DNA of 64,000 nt from Ustilago trichophora (Eukaryota > Basidiomycota > Ustilaginomycetes > Ustilaginales > Ustilaginaceae): positions 434,001 through 498,000 of the forward strand of contig OOIN01000010.1 in NCBI GenBank assembly GCA_900323505.1. The letters run 5' to 3'. Every line of letters begins with the position of its first letter. The stretch's first letter is position 1. Position numbers and translations under genes: made by a program. Below the pieces are notes generated by a model. It saw only the letters and a program-made list of their open reading frames with translations, made no database searches and was not told the origin of the DNA. Shown piece after piece: positions 1 to 8,212 of this stretch.

Positions 1-268
1 CCGGCTTGATCTTTGCTACTGTCTTTGTCCTTCTTGTCCTTCTTGTCCTTCTTGTCCTTCTTGTCCTTCTTGTCCTTCTTGTCCTTTTTCTCCTTCTTAT
101 CTTTCTTCTTGTTGTCCTTGGATGGGGTCTCTGGTGCGACTTCGACGACTGTGGGTTCTACATCGACCTTGGCAGGCGAAGCGGCAGGGACGGACTCGGG
201 CTCGCTATCCGAGTCGACCATCTTCTTGGCGAGAGACCGCCTTCCGTCGAGTTTTGTGTATCTTGTCA
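1..268 (-). CDS. Lys/Asp-rich protein, N-terminal part (gene runs off the left edge)
   Basis: An open frame starts at an ATG at 268-266 and stays open to the window edge, giving about 89 residues. It begins MTRYTKLDGRRSLAKK, followed by an acidic Ser/Pro/Glu stretch and then a Lys/Asp tract made of tandem KDK-type units. The tract is encoded by a 9-nt repeat (25-87). I do not recognise the family. Such charged tracts are common in nucleolar and RNA-binding proteins, but nothing here proves that role. A second in-frame ATG (MVDSDSEPE) lies 16 codons downstream. The gene is divergent from the derlin gene, and the two share the 269-688 upstream region. Confidence that it is coding rests on frame openness and a plausible start. 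Confidence 0.55.
25..87. repeat. 9-nt tandem repeat (ttgtccttc), 7 units
   Basis: Seven consecutive copies of ttgtccttc, the last with one change. On the minus strand they encode repeating Lys-Asp-Lys. The unit is a multiple of three, so copy-number change would keep the frame. Confidence 0.9.
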
Positions 269-688
269 TGATGTATGGGAGTCTGAGAAGTCGGAATATG
301 GTGAGAAGGACAGGAAGACAGCTGCCAAAATGACAGGGTTTTTGGAAGCCGCCACGACTGATTTCAAGAAAAAGTTCAGAATTCTCCACACAAATTTTTC
401 GCGTTGTTGCACCTGCAGCGTGCCCAAACGACATCTTGTTTTTCAGGGTCCTCAATGGGATTTTCAATCAGGTTGATTAATGATTCGGTGTAACACTTTG
501 AAAATTAAAGCAGGGTGGAGGTGAGTTTGGGCCACGTCAATTCAATGCAACCCAGCTGAGCTTTCCGACATCGATTCCTCTCCTTTCCCTTTCCCTTTCC
601 CTTTCCCTTTCCCTTTCTCTTTCCATACACCATCGCCAGCATCTCCACCAAATAGAAGAGCAGCAGCTGTGAGACTACTTGCTTCAAG
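269..688. promoter_or_regulatory. Divergent intergenic region with a (TTTCCC)n tract
   Basis: Shared upstream region of the left-edge minus gene and the derlin gene. Its main landmark is a pyrimidine tract of about six-seven TTTCCC units at 583-624, some 65 nt before the derlin ATG. Pyrimidine-rich tracts just upstream of starts are common in fungal promoters and 5' UTRs. No other feature recognised. Confidence 0.5.
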
Positions 689-2008
689 ATGGACGAGATA
701 CGCAAAATCCCACCAGTGACCCGTTACATGCTTGGCGCAACGGGAGCCATCACTTTACCATGCATCCTTGCCATCACCAGCCCTTGGCGTTTCGCACTCT
801 CCTGGCCCCTTGTCATCTACAAATACCACGTCCACCGCATCTTTACCTCCTTTTTCTATGGTGGAAGTGGACTTAAACTCCTCTTCGACGTCTTCCTCCT
901 CTATCGCAATAGTAGCGATCTCGAGTTGAACCATTTCGGCCGTCGCACGGCAGACTATACCTGGTCCTTGCTCTTCATGGGTACTGTCATTTTGGCAGCG
1001 AATTACCCGCTTGGGTCGCCAATCTTCTTCACGCCGCTGCTGAATGCACTTGTGTACGTGTGGGCAAGAGCCAACCCGACAAGCAGCGTTTCGTTCTTTG
1101 GCATGGTCAATTGCCCCAGCAAGTGGTTGCCTTATGTCTACATCGGCTTGGATTTGCTACAAGGTGGACCTGGGGCTGCCATGGTCAGCTCGACTGGACT
1201 ACTCGCCGGATATGCATACTGGGTACTGGACCAGGTGCTTCCCGCACAGCGTGGACATGGTGGCAGAGGCGGCGGTAGGGGAGGTAGCTACATCCCCACC
1301 CCTGGCTTCCTGGAAAGGTTGCTCCCAGACTCCCTCGACCCTGCACTAGAAGGCCAGAACATGGGCAACAGAAACGCCCGTCGAGTTGCAGGTGGAACAG
1401 TCTGGAACGCATCCCGAGACCGCGGTCACCGGCTCTCCGACCGTTCCACTTCCAGCACCACATCTCGCCCCACCAGCATCGCTTCTGCCCTCGGCGCAGG
1501 CGCCCGCTCAACCATCTCTTCACTGAACCCCTTCCGCGGCTCCACATCTTCCTCTTCCAACACCTCTGCGGGACCGAAGAGGGAAGACCTGCTGGCAGCT
1601 GCCGAGCGCCGTCTCCGCGCCTCGCAGTCCTCGTCCATCGTCGGCCGCAACGCTTCCGAACGCCTAGCAGGCACAAACAAACCTGGAACCACGGGCGTCA
1701 ACCCACGCCCTAGCGCAGCCGTAGCTTCCACGGAGAATCTCAGAAAGACTGCTGCTGGCGGAGGTCAGTCCAAGATGTTCACTTTTGGCCAGTTGAATGA
1801 GAAAAGGAGTGCGATGGAGGATGAGCAGGAGGAGGATCATAGTTCGAGCGGTGGTGCTGTGGCAGAGCAGCGTTGGGGCAAAGGCAAAGGTAAAGCTAAG
1901 GCGAGAGAGAGCGATGATGAGGCTGAAGATGCGGGAAGCAGAGGTGCTCAGGGTGGAGCTGGTGCGGGTCATAGCTGGGGTTCCGGTGGACAGCGGTTGG
2001 GAGACTAG
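689..2008 (+). CDS. Derlin (Der1-like ERAD protein) with C-terminal SHP box
   Basis: A 439-residue product. Residues about 1-190 match the derlin/rhomboid-pseudoprotease fold: PPVTRYML near the N terminus, an IFTSFFYGG..LKLLFDVFLLYRNSSDLE segment, and several hydrophobic membrane spans. Derlins act in the ER membrane in retrotranslocation of misfolded proteins and recruit Cdc48/p97. The last residues, SWGSGGQRLGD, match the SHP box that binds Cdc48/p97 and resemble the metazoan Derlin-1 tail. The segment between is long, disordered and Ser/Arg-rich (about 250 residues), much longer than in Der1. At the usual WR position before TxF this protein has His-Arg (HRIFTSFF), although a Pro-Trp-Arg occurs about 20 residues earlier. 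The start is the ATG at 689, and no recognisable domain lies upstream. Whether it is closer to Der1 or Dfm1 is unclear; the SHP box favours a Dfm1/Derlin-1-like role. Confidence 0.88.
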   Translation: MDEIRKIPPVTRYMLGATGAITLPCILAITSPWRFALSWPLVIYKYHVHRIFTSFFYGGSGLKLLFDVFLLYRNSSDLELNHFGRRTADYTWSLLFMGTVILAANYPLGSPIFFTPLLNALVYVWARANPTSSVSFFGMVNCPSKWLPYVYIGLDLLQGGPGAAMVSSTGLLAGYAYWVLDQVLPAQRGHGGRGGGRGGSYIPTPGFLERLLPDSLDPALEGQNMGNRNARRVAGGTVWNASRDRGHRLSDRSTSSTTSRPTSIASALGAGARSTISSLNPFRGSTSSSSNTSAGPKREDLLAAAERRLRASQSSSIVGRNASERLAGTNKPGTTGVNPRPSAAVASTENLRKTAAGGGQSKMFTFGQLNEKRSAMEDEQEEDHSSSGGAVAEQRWGKGKGKAKARESDDEAEDAGSRGAQGGAGAGHSWGSGGQRLGD

Positions 2009-2125
2009 ACACGCATCCACCCCTCAATATCTCTTGGATGACGCTCACCCACATTTTGTATTGCAATCAAGCCTTCTCACTGACATGCATCTACATCCAA
2101 CGTTTAAAACCATGAATGTGTACAT

Positions 2126-4000
2126 CTAAAGATCGTCCCGAGAGCCCACAGCCAAAATCAGCAGCTTGTAAAACTCGACAGCTTTGACAAGGCCATGGAT
2201 CATGGTCCTCTCGTCAACAGTGTGAATGTTGTCCCACTCGTTCTTGATGGGGAATTCCCGATCCGAACCAGGGCTGAACCTAAAGATGTTCTTGGTCAGC
2301 TTCCAGTAGCTCTTTGTATCCGTGTTTCCACCCATGACGTCAGGTGCGACGAGGATGTCCTTGTACACGGCTCGCAGTACGCCCTGAAGCAAGATCCAAG
2401 GTGGAGCCTGGCCGAGGGGGGTAAATGGCGCAGGTTCTAAGGCCGAGTTGAAGGCGTCGGACAGGACGATTCTTCCTTGGCCCTTCTTGAATGTGGTTGA
2501 GGTTGAGATAAAGTCCCATGCTGAGCCATTGCCCTGGATGTCCAATCCAAGTTTGTGAGCAATGGGAAGGAGGGTATGGTAGATGTGCTGGCGAATTTCA
2601 GCGGTAGAGGAAGAGACGTCGATGCGGTGGTTGATGACAGCCGATGCTTGTTCGGGCAGTGCGTTGATTTTCACCCCGCCAGAGATCAGATCGACTGCTT
2701 GAGTCGTCTGAAAACCGAATCTCTGTTCTCTATCCATCAGAGCAAGCACTTGATCCGCTTGCTTCTGCAGCTTCTTCTCGAGCCACTTTCTACCCCATTT
2801 TCCGCCACGTCCCGCCTCTTCGATCTTTTGCTGAAGCCTCTCGAGCTTTCTGAGTGCTTTGCCCAGCTTTGCGTCAGCGTTGGGAGCATCGCGAGTGCAC
2901 TGCAGATACTGCAAAGCAGGGTTGACCTCATCTCTCCTCTTGCCAACGACATCGATGGCCGGAGTGTAGGGGTTTGCCTCGATAGCAGTGATGAGCTGGG
3001 CGAGCAGGCCGATGGAGGTATGGTCGCGGGGGGACGAAGAGTGTCCTCCCGGGGTGTGGACTGTGATCCTGGCATCGAGGTATCCTTTCTCAGCGACGGT
3101 AGGTGCTGCAACAGGAATGCCGAGATCCAGATCAATTCCACCGCCTTCATCGACGATCATGGCCACACCATTGTCGCCATAGCGCTGATGGAGGAAGTTG
3201 GCTAGCTCAACTCCACCTTGCGTACCTGCGCTCTCTTCATCAAAGCCGAATGAGCAAACTACCGTGCGTTGAGGCTCAAACCCAGCCTTAAGAAGACTTT
3301 CGAGAGTTGCCAGGATCGAAACGATCGAGGCTTTGCAGTCGCTCGCTCCTCTTCCCCACACGAGACCATGCTCGTTGTCAATAAAGCCCGAGAAGGGAGG
3401 GTGAGTCCAAGACGAGATCGTCTCCGGCTCGACTGGCACTACATCTTGATGAGCCATCAGCACGAGAGGAGGTAAAGAGGTGTTGCTGCCGGGCAAGGTG
3501 TACACCAGACCCCACTCGTTGACGCGCTCGAGTTTGATAGGCGAGTCAGCGGCATAAATGAGCGGGAACGCAGAGCGCAGATAGTCGTGGAAGGGCGCAA
3601 AGACTGCTTCCCATCGAGCTGGATCCTGCTTGACGGTAGGCCACTCATCGCCTACACTGGTGTCGACTTGGACAGCACCGGAGAGCAGCTGAGCTAGTTC
3701 GACGCTGGATGGCAACCCGATCTCGTTGTTGCTGATGCTGAGCCCGAGGGTGGCATTCGAGGACGGGAGCTGGAATGGCGGCACTTGCGGGCAACCAGCG
3801 TTGTCTCGAGACGCAGCGTCACTCCGGAAGAATTGGAGATATGGCGACTTCCAATGGTCAAATTCGGTGTGGAGCAGAATGAAGCAGATAAGGCCCAAAG
3901 TCCAAATCTGAAACCATTTCACCAATCGAGTATGTTGACGAGGCTGTGTTGGTGTATGCACTGTCGGTAAGGCACCGTTGACCTCTTCGAGTCGACCCAT
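2126..4000 (-). CDS. CPS1: Vacuolar carboxypeptidase S, M20 metallopeptidase
   Basis: A 624-residue protein. A short N-terminal cytosolic segment is followed by one hydrophobic anchor (residues about 30-46), as in yeast Cps1, a type II precursor sorted to the vacuole that releases C-terminal residues from Gly-X peptides. M20 dizinc motifs are in order: MAHQDVVPV (His and Asp), WGRGASDCKAS (bridging Asp), FGFDEESAGTQGG (general-base Glu and metal Glu), IVDEGGG (metal Asp), and NIHTVDERT near the C terminus (last metal His). The dimerisation lid, starting about GYLDARITVHTPGGHSSSP, is present. The start at 4000 is an ATG placing the anchor near the N terminus. It converges with the derlin gene, whose stop is about 120 nt away. 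All key residues are present, so it is probably active. Confidence 0.93.
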   Translation of the reverse strand: MGRLEEVNGALPTVHTPTQPRQHTRLVKWFQIWTLGLICFILLHTEFDHWKSPYLQFFRSDAASRDNAGCPQVPPFQLPSSNATLGLSISNNEIGLPSSVELAQLLSGAVQVDTSVGDEWPTVKQDPARWEAVFAPFHDYLRSAFPLIYAADSPIKLERVNEWGLVYTLPGSNTSLPPLVLMAHQDVVPVEPETISSWTHPPFSGFIDNEHGLVWGRGASDCKASIVSILATLESLLKAGFEPQRTVVCSFGFDEESAGTQGGVELANFLHQRYGDNGVAMIVDEGGGIDLDLGIPVAAPTVAEKGYLDARITVHTPGGHSSSPRDHTSIGLLAQLITAIEANPYTPAIDVVGKRRDEVNPALQYLQCTRDAPNADAKLGKALRKLERLQQKIEEAGRGGKWGRKWLEKKLQKQADQVLALMDREQRFGFQTTQAVDLISGGVKINALPEQASAVINHRIDVSSSTAEIRQHIYHTLLPIAHKLGLDIQGNGSAWDFISTSTTFKKGQGRIVLSDAFNSALEPAPFTPLGQAPPWILLQGVLRAVYKDILVAPDVMGGNTDTKSYWKLTKNIFRFSPGSDREFPIKNEWDNIHTVDERTMIHGLVKAVEFYKLLILAVGSRDDL

Positions 4001-4299
4001 GATGATCCAAGACGATCTGACTTGGTCAGGATGCTGGCCGATTGTGAGGAAGCTCTATGATGGGACGAGCGAGGGTGAGAGGGAAAGATAGGAGAGCCGG
4101 GGTGCACTGTGTGACGGCGTGCACGGATCAAAGGGTCCAAGCGGAATTGCAATTTCGGTTCGAGTGTGGAGAAATGGACAACAACGAGGATATCGGACCC
4201 TGAACACAACAAGCTCGGATCCTTTCGACCACCAACTTCAAGATCGTGGTCACTTCAAGCTCTCGGTGCTGCTATGAGGAGCAGTTGAGATCATCCGAC
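4001..4299. promoter_or_regulatory. Divergent promoter between CPS1 and the F-box-like gene
   Basis: 299-nt shared upstream region of two head-to-head genes. I see no specific operator or repeat. Confidence 0.4.
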
Positions 4300-6189
4300 A
4301 TGCAAGATGATGACCAAAAAGCTAGCAAGGCAGAATTGGCCAACGGCATGACACCTGCTCTGCCAGCAGAAGTCCTCTCTCGCATCATTTCTTGTCTCGT
4401 GTCCCCTGTAGATCGCAATGCGTCCACATTACCGCATCCAGCAGGCACTGACCTTGACTGGACACCTGCGCTACCGTCTTCAACAAGCGTTGATCTGCTC
4501 TCGGCGGCATCATCGTCCACACTTCTGCATCACATAGCGAGTCAAGCCCTCTACCGGGCGCCGCTTCTCCGAACTTTAAAGTCGCTGAACCTCCTCGCTG
4601 GCACCATCACATCAGATACCAAAAAACAGCCCAGCTCAACCGCAGATGAGTTCAGTCGTGCAACCTGGATCCGCTCGATTCATCTGCCACCAGGAGACGG
4701 ATTGCTTCAACCTGGCGATACGCTAGCCGATCAGGCATGCTATGTTGAAAGCCTGCGCGCCCTCTTCGACCATGCGTCTCGCCTTGACTTTGTATCTCTC
4801 GAGCATCGTCAAGCAGGTGCTGCACTGCTTGAATTCCTACACCCTTCCACTATCTGCCGACCGCGTCGGGTCACGCTCTCGAATCTGTCCTTCTCAGCCC
4901 CTCCCTTTTCGACATCGAGATCGCTCGCGCCTCTCTCACAGCTGACGCATCTGCACTTGATCAAGATCGTTCCACCACCAGCATTGATATCGTTCCTCGT
5001 TGGCGAGTCGATCAATTCTGACGATCAGGGAAACGTACCCAAGAGCATCAAAGATGGATTGTCGCCGAGCGAGACACTGGAATGCTTGCGTTTGTCACTG
5101 CTTCCGCCGGATGCATTGGTCGAATTCGAGGCATACATCGGATGGAGAAAGGCATGGAAGGAATACGAGCAGTTGTCCAGTCAGCAGCAAGCACAAGAGC
5201 CTGCACCACGTGCACCTCGAGGTCCGGCAAGAAGGTTTGCTGTACAAGAAGCGCTGTACGATCTCGCTGTCTATTCGTCCCGATTACCGAGGCTGAGACT
5301 GTTGTTGCTCGAGCTCAGTCCGTTGGGTCCGCTACCTTCACCAGTCGAAGAGGAACGCCAGAATGATCGCTTTGCCGCATATCCAAGGAATCGAGTTGCG
5401 TCATCGCTGCCTGTGTCGGGCTACAGAACGCCAGTGTCATCGAGAGAGACAAGCGCATCTACCAACGGACGCAAGCTGCAATCTGCCGAAGTGAGAGCCC
5501 AGCGCTCGGATGCTTACTATTTCCTCGATGCGATCAAAACGTCTCGCACGGCAGCAGAACGCGCAACACTCACAGTGACAGCCGACCCTTCAGTGGATTC
5601 AATACGCATCTTTGCCGACCGAGATGGCCATCGTAACGATGAGCGCGACCTTGTCGATAGAACCGATGAAGCCAATGAAGCGCTCCCTGTCACCGCAGAA
5701 GAGCTACGTACAGCCGAGCGTGACAAGTATTGGCGTCTCATCGAGGCTGGCAAAGTAGCTCTGATTGAGCTTTGGAGGGCGTCACAGCAACCGACAAATG
5801 GCGTAGCAGCGAGCGATTTGCCTGAGATTCGAGTCGTCACGGCTAGACCGATGGGCCACGATCGAAGAGAAGGCTTTCAAGACTTTTACTGTCAAGCACA
5901 GCACGAGCCCTACACTACCACGTTCGCTCCCATGGTTCGCAGCTCAGAGTCAGCAACCAACGGATCGATACGAAGCGGATGCGAAACAGCAGAAGAGGAG
6001 GAGGAGGAGGAGGAGGAGGTTGGATGCTGGGCAGATCCCGACGTGTTTTCCCTCGTTCCAACTGCGCCGTATCTCTCGTTCAAGACTCGCGGCGGACATC
6101 AAGAGGGCTGGTATTGGACAGGCGAATTGCCTCGCGAGTCGCATCTTCCGTCCATTTCAGTCATTCCCTCTCTCATCGCATGCTCTTGA
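4300..6189 (+). CDS. F-box-like protein (family with decayed copies downstream)
   Basis: A 629-residue product. The start is the ATG at 4300 (MQDDDQKASK); the frame opens earlier only through a GTG. Residues about 20-90 look like an F-box: LPAEVLSRIISCL, then LLSAASSSTLLHHIASQALYR. The middle has leucine-rich strands such as LSQLTHLHLIKIV and ETLECLRLSLLPP, as in F-box/LRR adaptors of SCF ubiquitin ligases. A Glu run encoded by GAG repeats lies at about 5993-6021. The C-terminal third (DFYCQAQHEPYTTTF and around) has no domain I recognise. F-box assignment is from pattern only; an SCF role is inference. Two broken relatives follow on the same strand (6640-7092 and 7347-8212), so this is the surviving copy of a local duplication. 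Confidence 0.7.
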   Translation: MQDDDQKASKAELANGMTPALPAEVLSRIISCLVSPVDRNASTLPHPAGTDLDWTPALPSSTSVDLLSAASSSTLLHHIASQALYRAPLLRTLKSLNLLAGTITSDTKKQPSSTADEFSRATWIRSIHLPPGDGLLQPGDTLADQACYVESLRALFDHASRLDFVSLEHRQAGAALLEFLHPSTICRPRRVTLSNLSFSAPPFSTSRSLAPLSQLTHLHLIKIVPPPALISFLVGESINSDDQGNVPKSIKDGLSPSETLECLRLSLLPPDALVEFEAYIGWRKAWKEYEQLSSQQQAQEPAPRAPRGPARRFAVQEALYDLAVYSSRLPRLRLLLLELSPLGPLPSPVEEERQNDRFAAYPRNRVASSLPVSGYRTPVSSRETSASTNGRKLQSAEVRAQRSDAYYFLDAIKTSRTAAERATLTVTADPSVDSIRIFADRDGHRNDERDLVDRTDEANEALPVTAEELRTAERDKYWRLIEAGKVALIELWRASQQPTNGVAASDLPEIRVVTARPMGHDRREGFQDFYCQAQHEPYTTTFAPMVRSSESATNGSIRSGCETAEEEEEEEEEVGCWADPDVFSLVPTAPYLSFKTRGGHQEGWYWTGELPRESHLPSISVIPSLIACS

Positions 6190-6639
6190 GACTTTCGAGC
6201 GAGAGAGACTGGCACATTGTGCAGAGACAGCTTGATCTCGATGGAACGGTCCGTTCTCTCGTAGGTCGGAAGGTGCCAAAGTGTGTCAAAGGTCTGATTA
6301 CAGATCAGTCAGCTGGCTTACGAGGATAAGAGCTGAAATTGTGGCAGCATGAAAGATGGCTAGCATTGAAAAATCGCAATTCCTCAACTCCGCATCGCGA
6401 TACGCTCGGATCTCTCGTCGACTCAGCTATTTTCATCTGCTCTGCACTGGAAGGCTATCTGCTGCTTGTCCACCTCGTTCTAGGCTCAGACCAGACCTGG
6501 ACGTATAAGGAAGGCCTTTCAAGCTCAAAGTTACTCCCCTTGCGATGATCATCATCATCCTGAAGCCTTCACTTCGCATAACCACACATCGCTACCTGAC
6601 GATCTACGCCATCACCTCAATCATCAGATTTGTACTTTC
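6190..6639. other. Spacer after the F-box-like gene
   Basis: 450 nt between the intact F-box-like gene and the first paralogue fragment. Only short frames occur and I could not align them convincingly to the intact copy. It may be degraded paralogue sequence. Confidence 0.3.
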
Positions 6640-7092
6640 ATGTATCAACATGTCGACTATCATGAACGAACAGGAATCAAACAGGGCATCTTCTTCGCTG
6701 CACAATACTGCACCTGCAGTCGACGACCAGTCCATCACATTCACAGCTGCGACGACGAGATCCGGCTCAATGTCCAAGAAACGCTGTACGAATTCGCCAT
6801 CAACGCATGCAACATGCCCCGACTTAGGCTTGCCATCTTGCCAGTCTTAAGCCTGTCACTTTCTCTTGCTCCGCACCGTGCAACATCCCGCTACGCCTTT
6901 CGCAGATTCTTAGCGCTTCAAATCCCAAGAGACTCGGGTCTTGATAGAATGGCGCACCCGCGCTCTCTTGAAATGGCGAAGGAGCGCAGTCGCAACATTG
7001 GCACTTCTGCCATTCCACGCGATGATAGAGAAGTGGACACATATCGTGGTGTCGGTGTGAGTGTGCCTGAATCGCATTTTTATGAAGAATAA
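6640..7092 (+). pseudogene. Fragment of an F-box-like paralogue (central part)
   Basis: A 150-codon frame starting at an ATG. Its middle, VQETLYEFAINACNMPRLRL, aligns with VQEALYDLAVYSSRLPRLRL of the intact neighbour at 4300-6189. Outside this block similarity fades, and the F-box end is missing. In the intact protein the motif is about 330 residues in, so this looks like an internal remnant of a duplicated gene that acquired a fortuitous start. It could be a short expressed ORF, but nothing supports that. The identification rests on one clear 20-residue match. Confidence 0.5.
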
Positions 7093-7346
7093 AGATCTAC
7101 GGAAATGTGACTGCGCAGAAGAAAGAAGCTCAGTCGAATCGACACGGCGGGATTCAATTTCCACCCCTATCAGGGCACACACTCGCGTATGTACTTAGGC
7201 ATTTACTTGTTTGAACGTCCTTCTACTCCTGACCACCACTTGCCTCAACTAACTTTCTACCAACGCCGTTCAGCAAGCTCCTATCTATTGTCACCATATG
7301 TCGCCTTGGACGTCTAATCCACTTTGCCTACTGAAAAGCAACAAAC

Positions 7347-8212
7347 ATGCAACCATTGCAACGACGAGACATTCTTTCCTTAGAAACAAGCAACTCTGAA
7401 CATCAAAATGCTAAATGCCTTACACTTCCCTTGGGCATCTGGCTTTGTATACTCGATCATCTCGTCCCTCGATCGCATCCCAATGCTTCGACATTTCCGA
7501 ATCTAGCGCCAATGACTGCAATGTGCACAGATGAAGCTCCAACATGGAATGTTAAGGATCTCCTCTCACTCGCCTTGACCTGCAAAACACTAGAGCCACT
7601 TATTCGTCAAAGAATTTATCGAGTACCTATTCTTGCCAACGTCGATGCGGCTCGTGCATTTGTCAAGGCTGGCTCCAACGTGCCGCTAGTTCGCGCCATA
7701 CATATACCGCACTGCCCTCAGCTCAGATTAGACAAGTTCTTCGCTCTCGGATCCGGTATTGACCATCTTTTGCTTGAGATTGGTGGTGGGAGTGCTTACC
7801 TCTCCGACTTTTTGTGTCCAGAAGGCATTCGCTACAGCAGCTCTCGAGAGTTAGTCACCTGCATCTGATCAATGCTACCTCGCAATTGGTTTCTTTGCTT
7901 GTAGGCGTCCCGATGATTGTCCAACGACCCGATGATCCCCACAACATGCGACCAGTCATCAAAGGAAACCTGACACCTCACACGTCGCTAGATTGTCTTC
8001 GCCTGTCCTCCGTGAGCCCTATCGCCATGTATGATTTCAGCGATTACGCCATATGGAAAGTGAGGCTCGCAGAACATCTTGATCTACCGCTTGAGCACCG
8101 AGTCGAGCTTGCAACTGTGGATGTGCTAGCTTGGAAGTGCAAGAGCCTGCGTTGTCCGCCCATGCAAGTCGAACTGCGAGAGCGAATCTGGAGTCCTGAG
8201 CCAGCCTTGTAG
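7347..8212 (+). pseudogene. Frameshifted, truncated F-box-like paralogue
   Basis: Two overlapping frames (7347-7868 and the one ending at 8212) together match the N-terminal half of the intact gene at 4300-6189. The first gives an F-box-like region (LPLGIWLCILDHLVP, then LLSLALTCKTLEPLIRQRIYRVPIL) and RAIHIPHC against RSIHLPPG. The second gives LSRVSHLHLINATSQLVSLLVG against LSQLTHLHLIKIVPPPALISFLVG and SLDCLRLSSVSP against TLECLRLSLLPP. The frame switch falls near 7830-7845, where about 20 residues of the intact protein are missing, which fits a deletion plus frameshift better than an intron. The second frame ends before the VQEALYD region. Its last 87 nt overlap the 3' end of the deaminase gene on the other strand. 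Confidence 0.7.

Noticed and set aside
583..624. (TTTCCC)n as a telomere-like or interstitial telomeric repeat
   Set aside because: Differs from the fungal TTAGGG repeat and sits in a short promoter between two genes. A pyrimidine tract is the simpler reading.
7755..7822. Possible intron (GT at 7755, CCAG near 7820) repairing the second F-box copy
   Set aside because: It would delete sequence that aligns with the intact paralogue up to LCPEGI. The alignment instead points to a deletion and frameshift near 7840.
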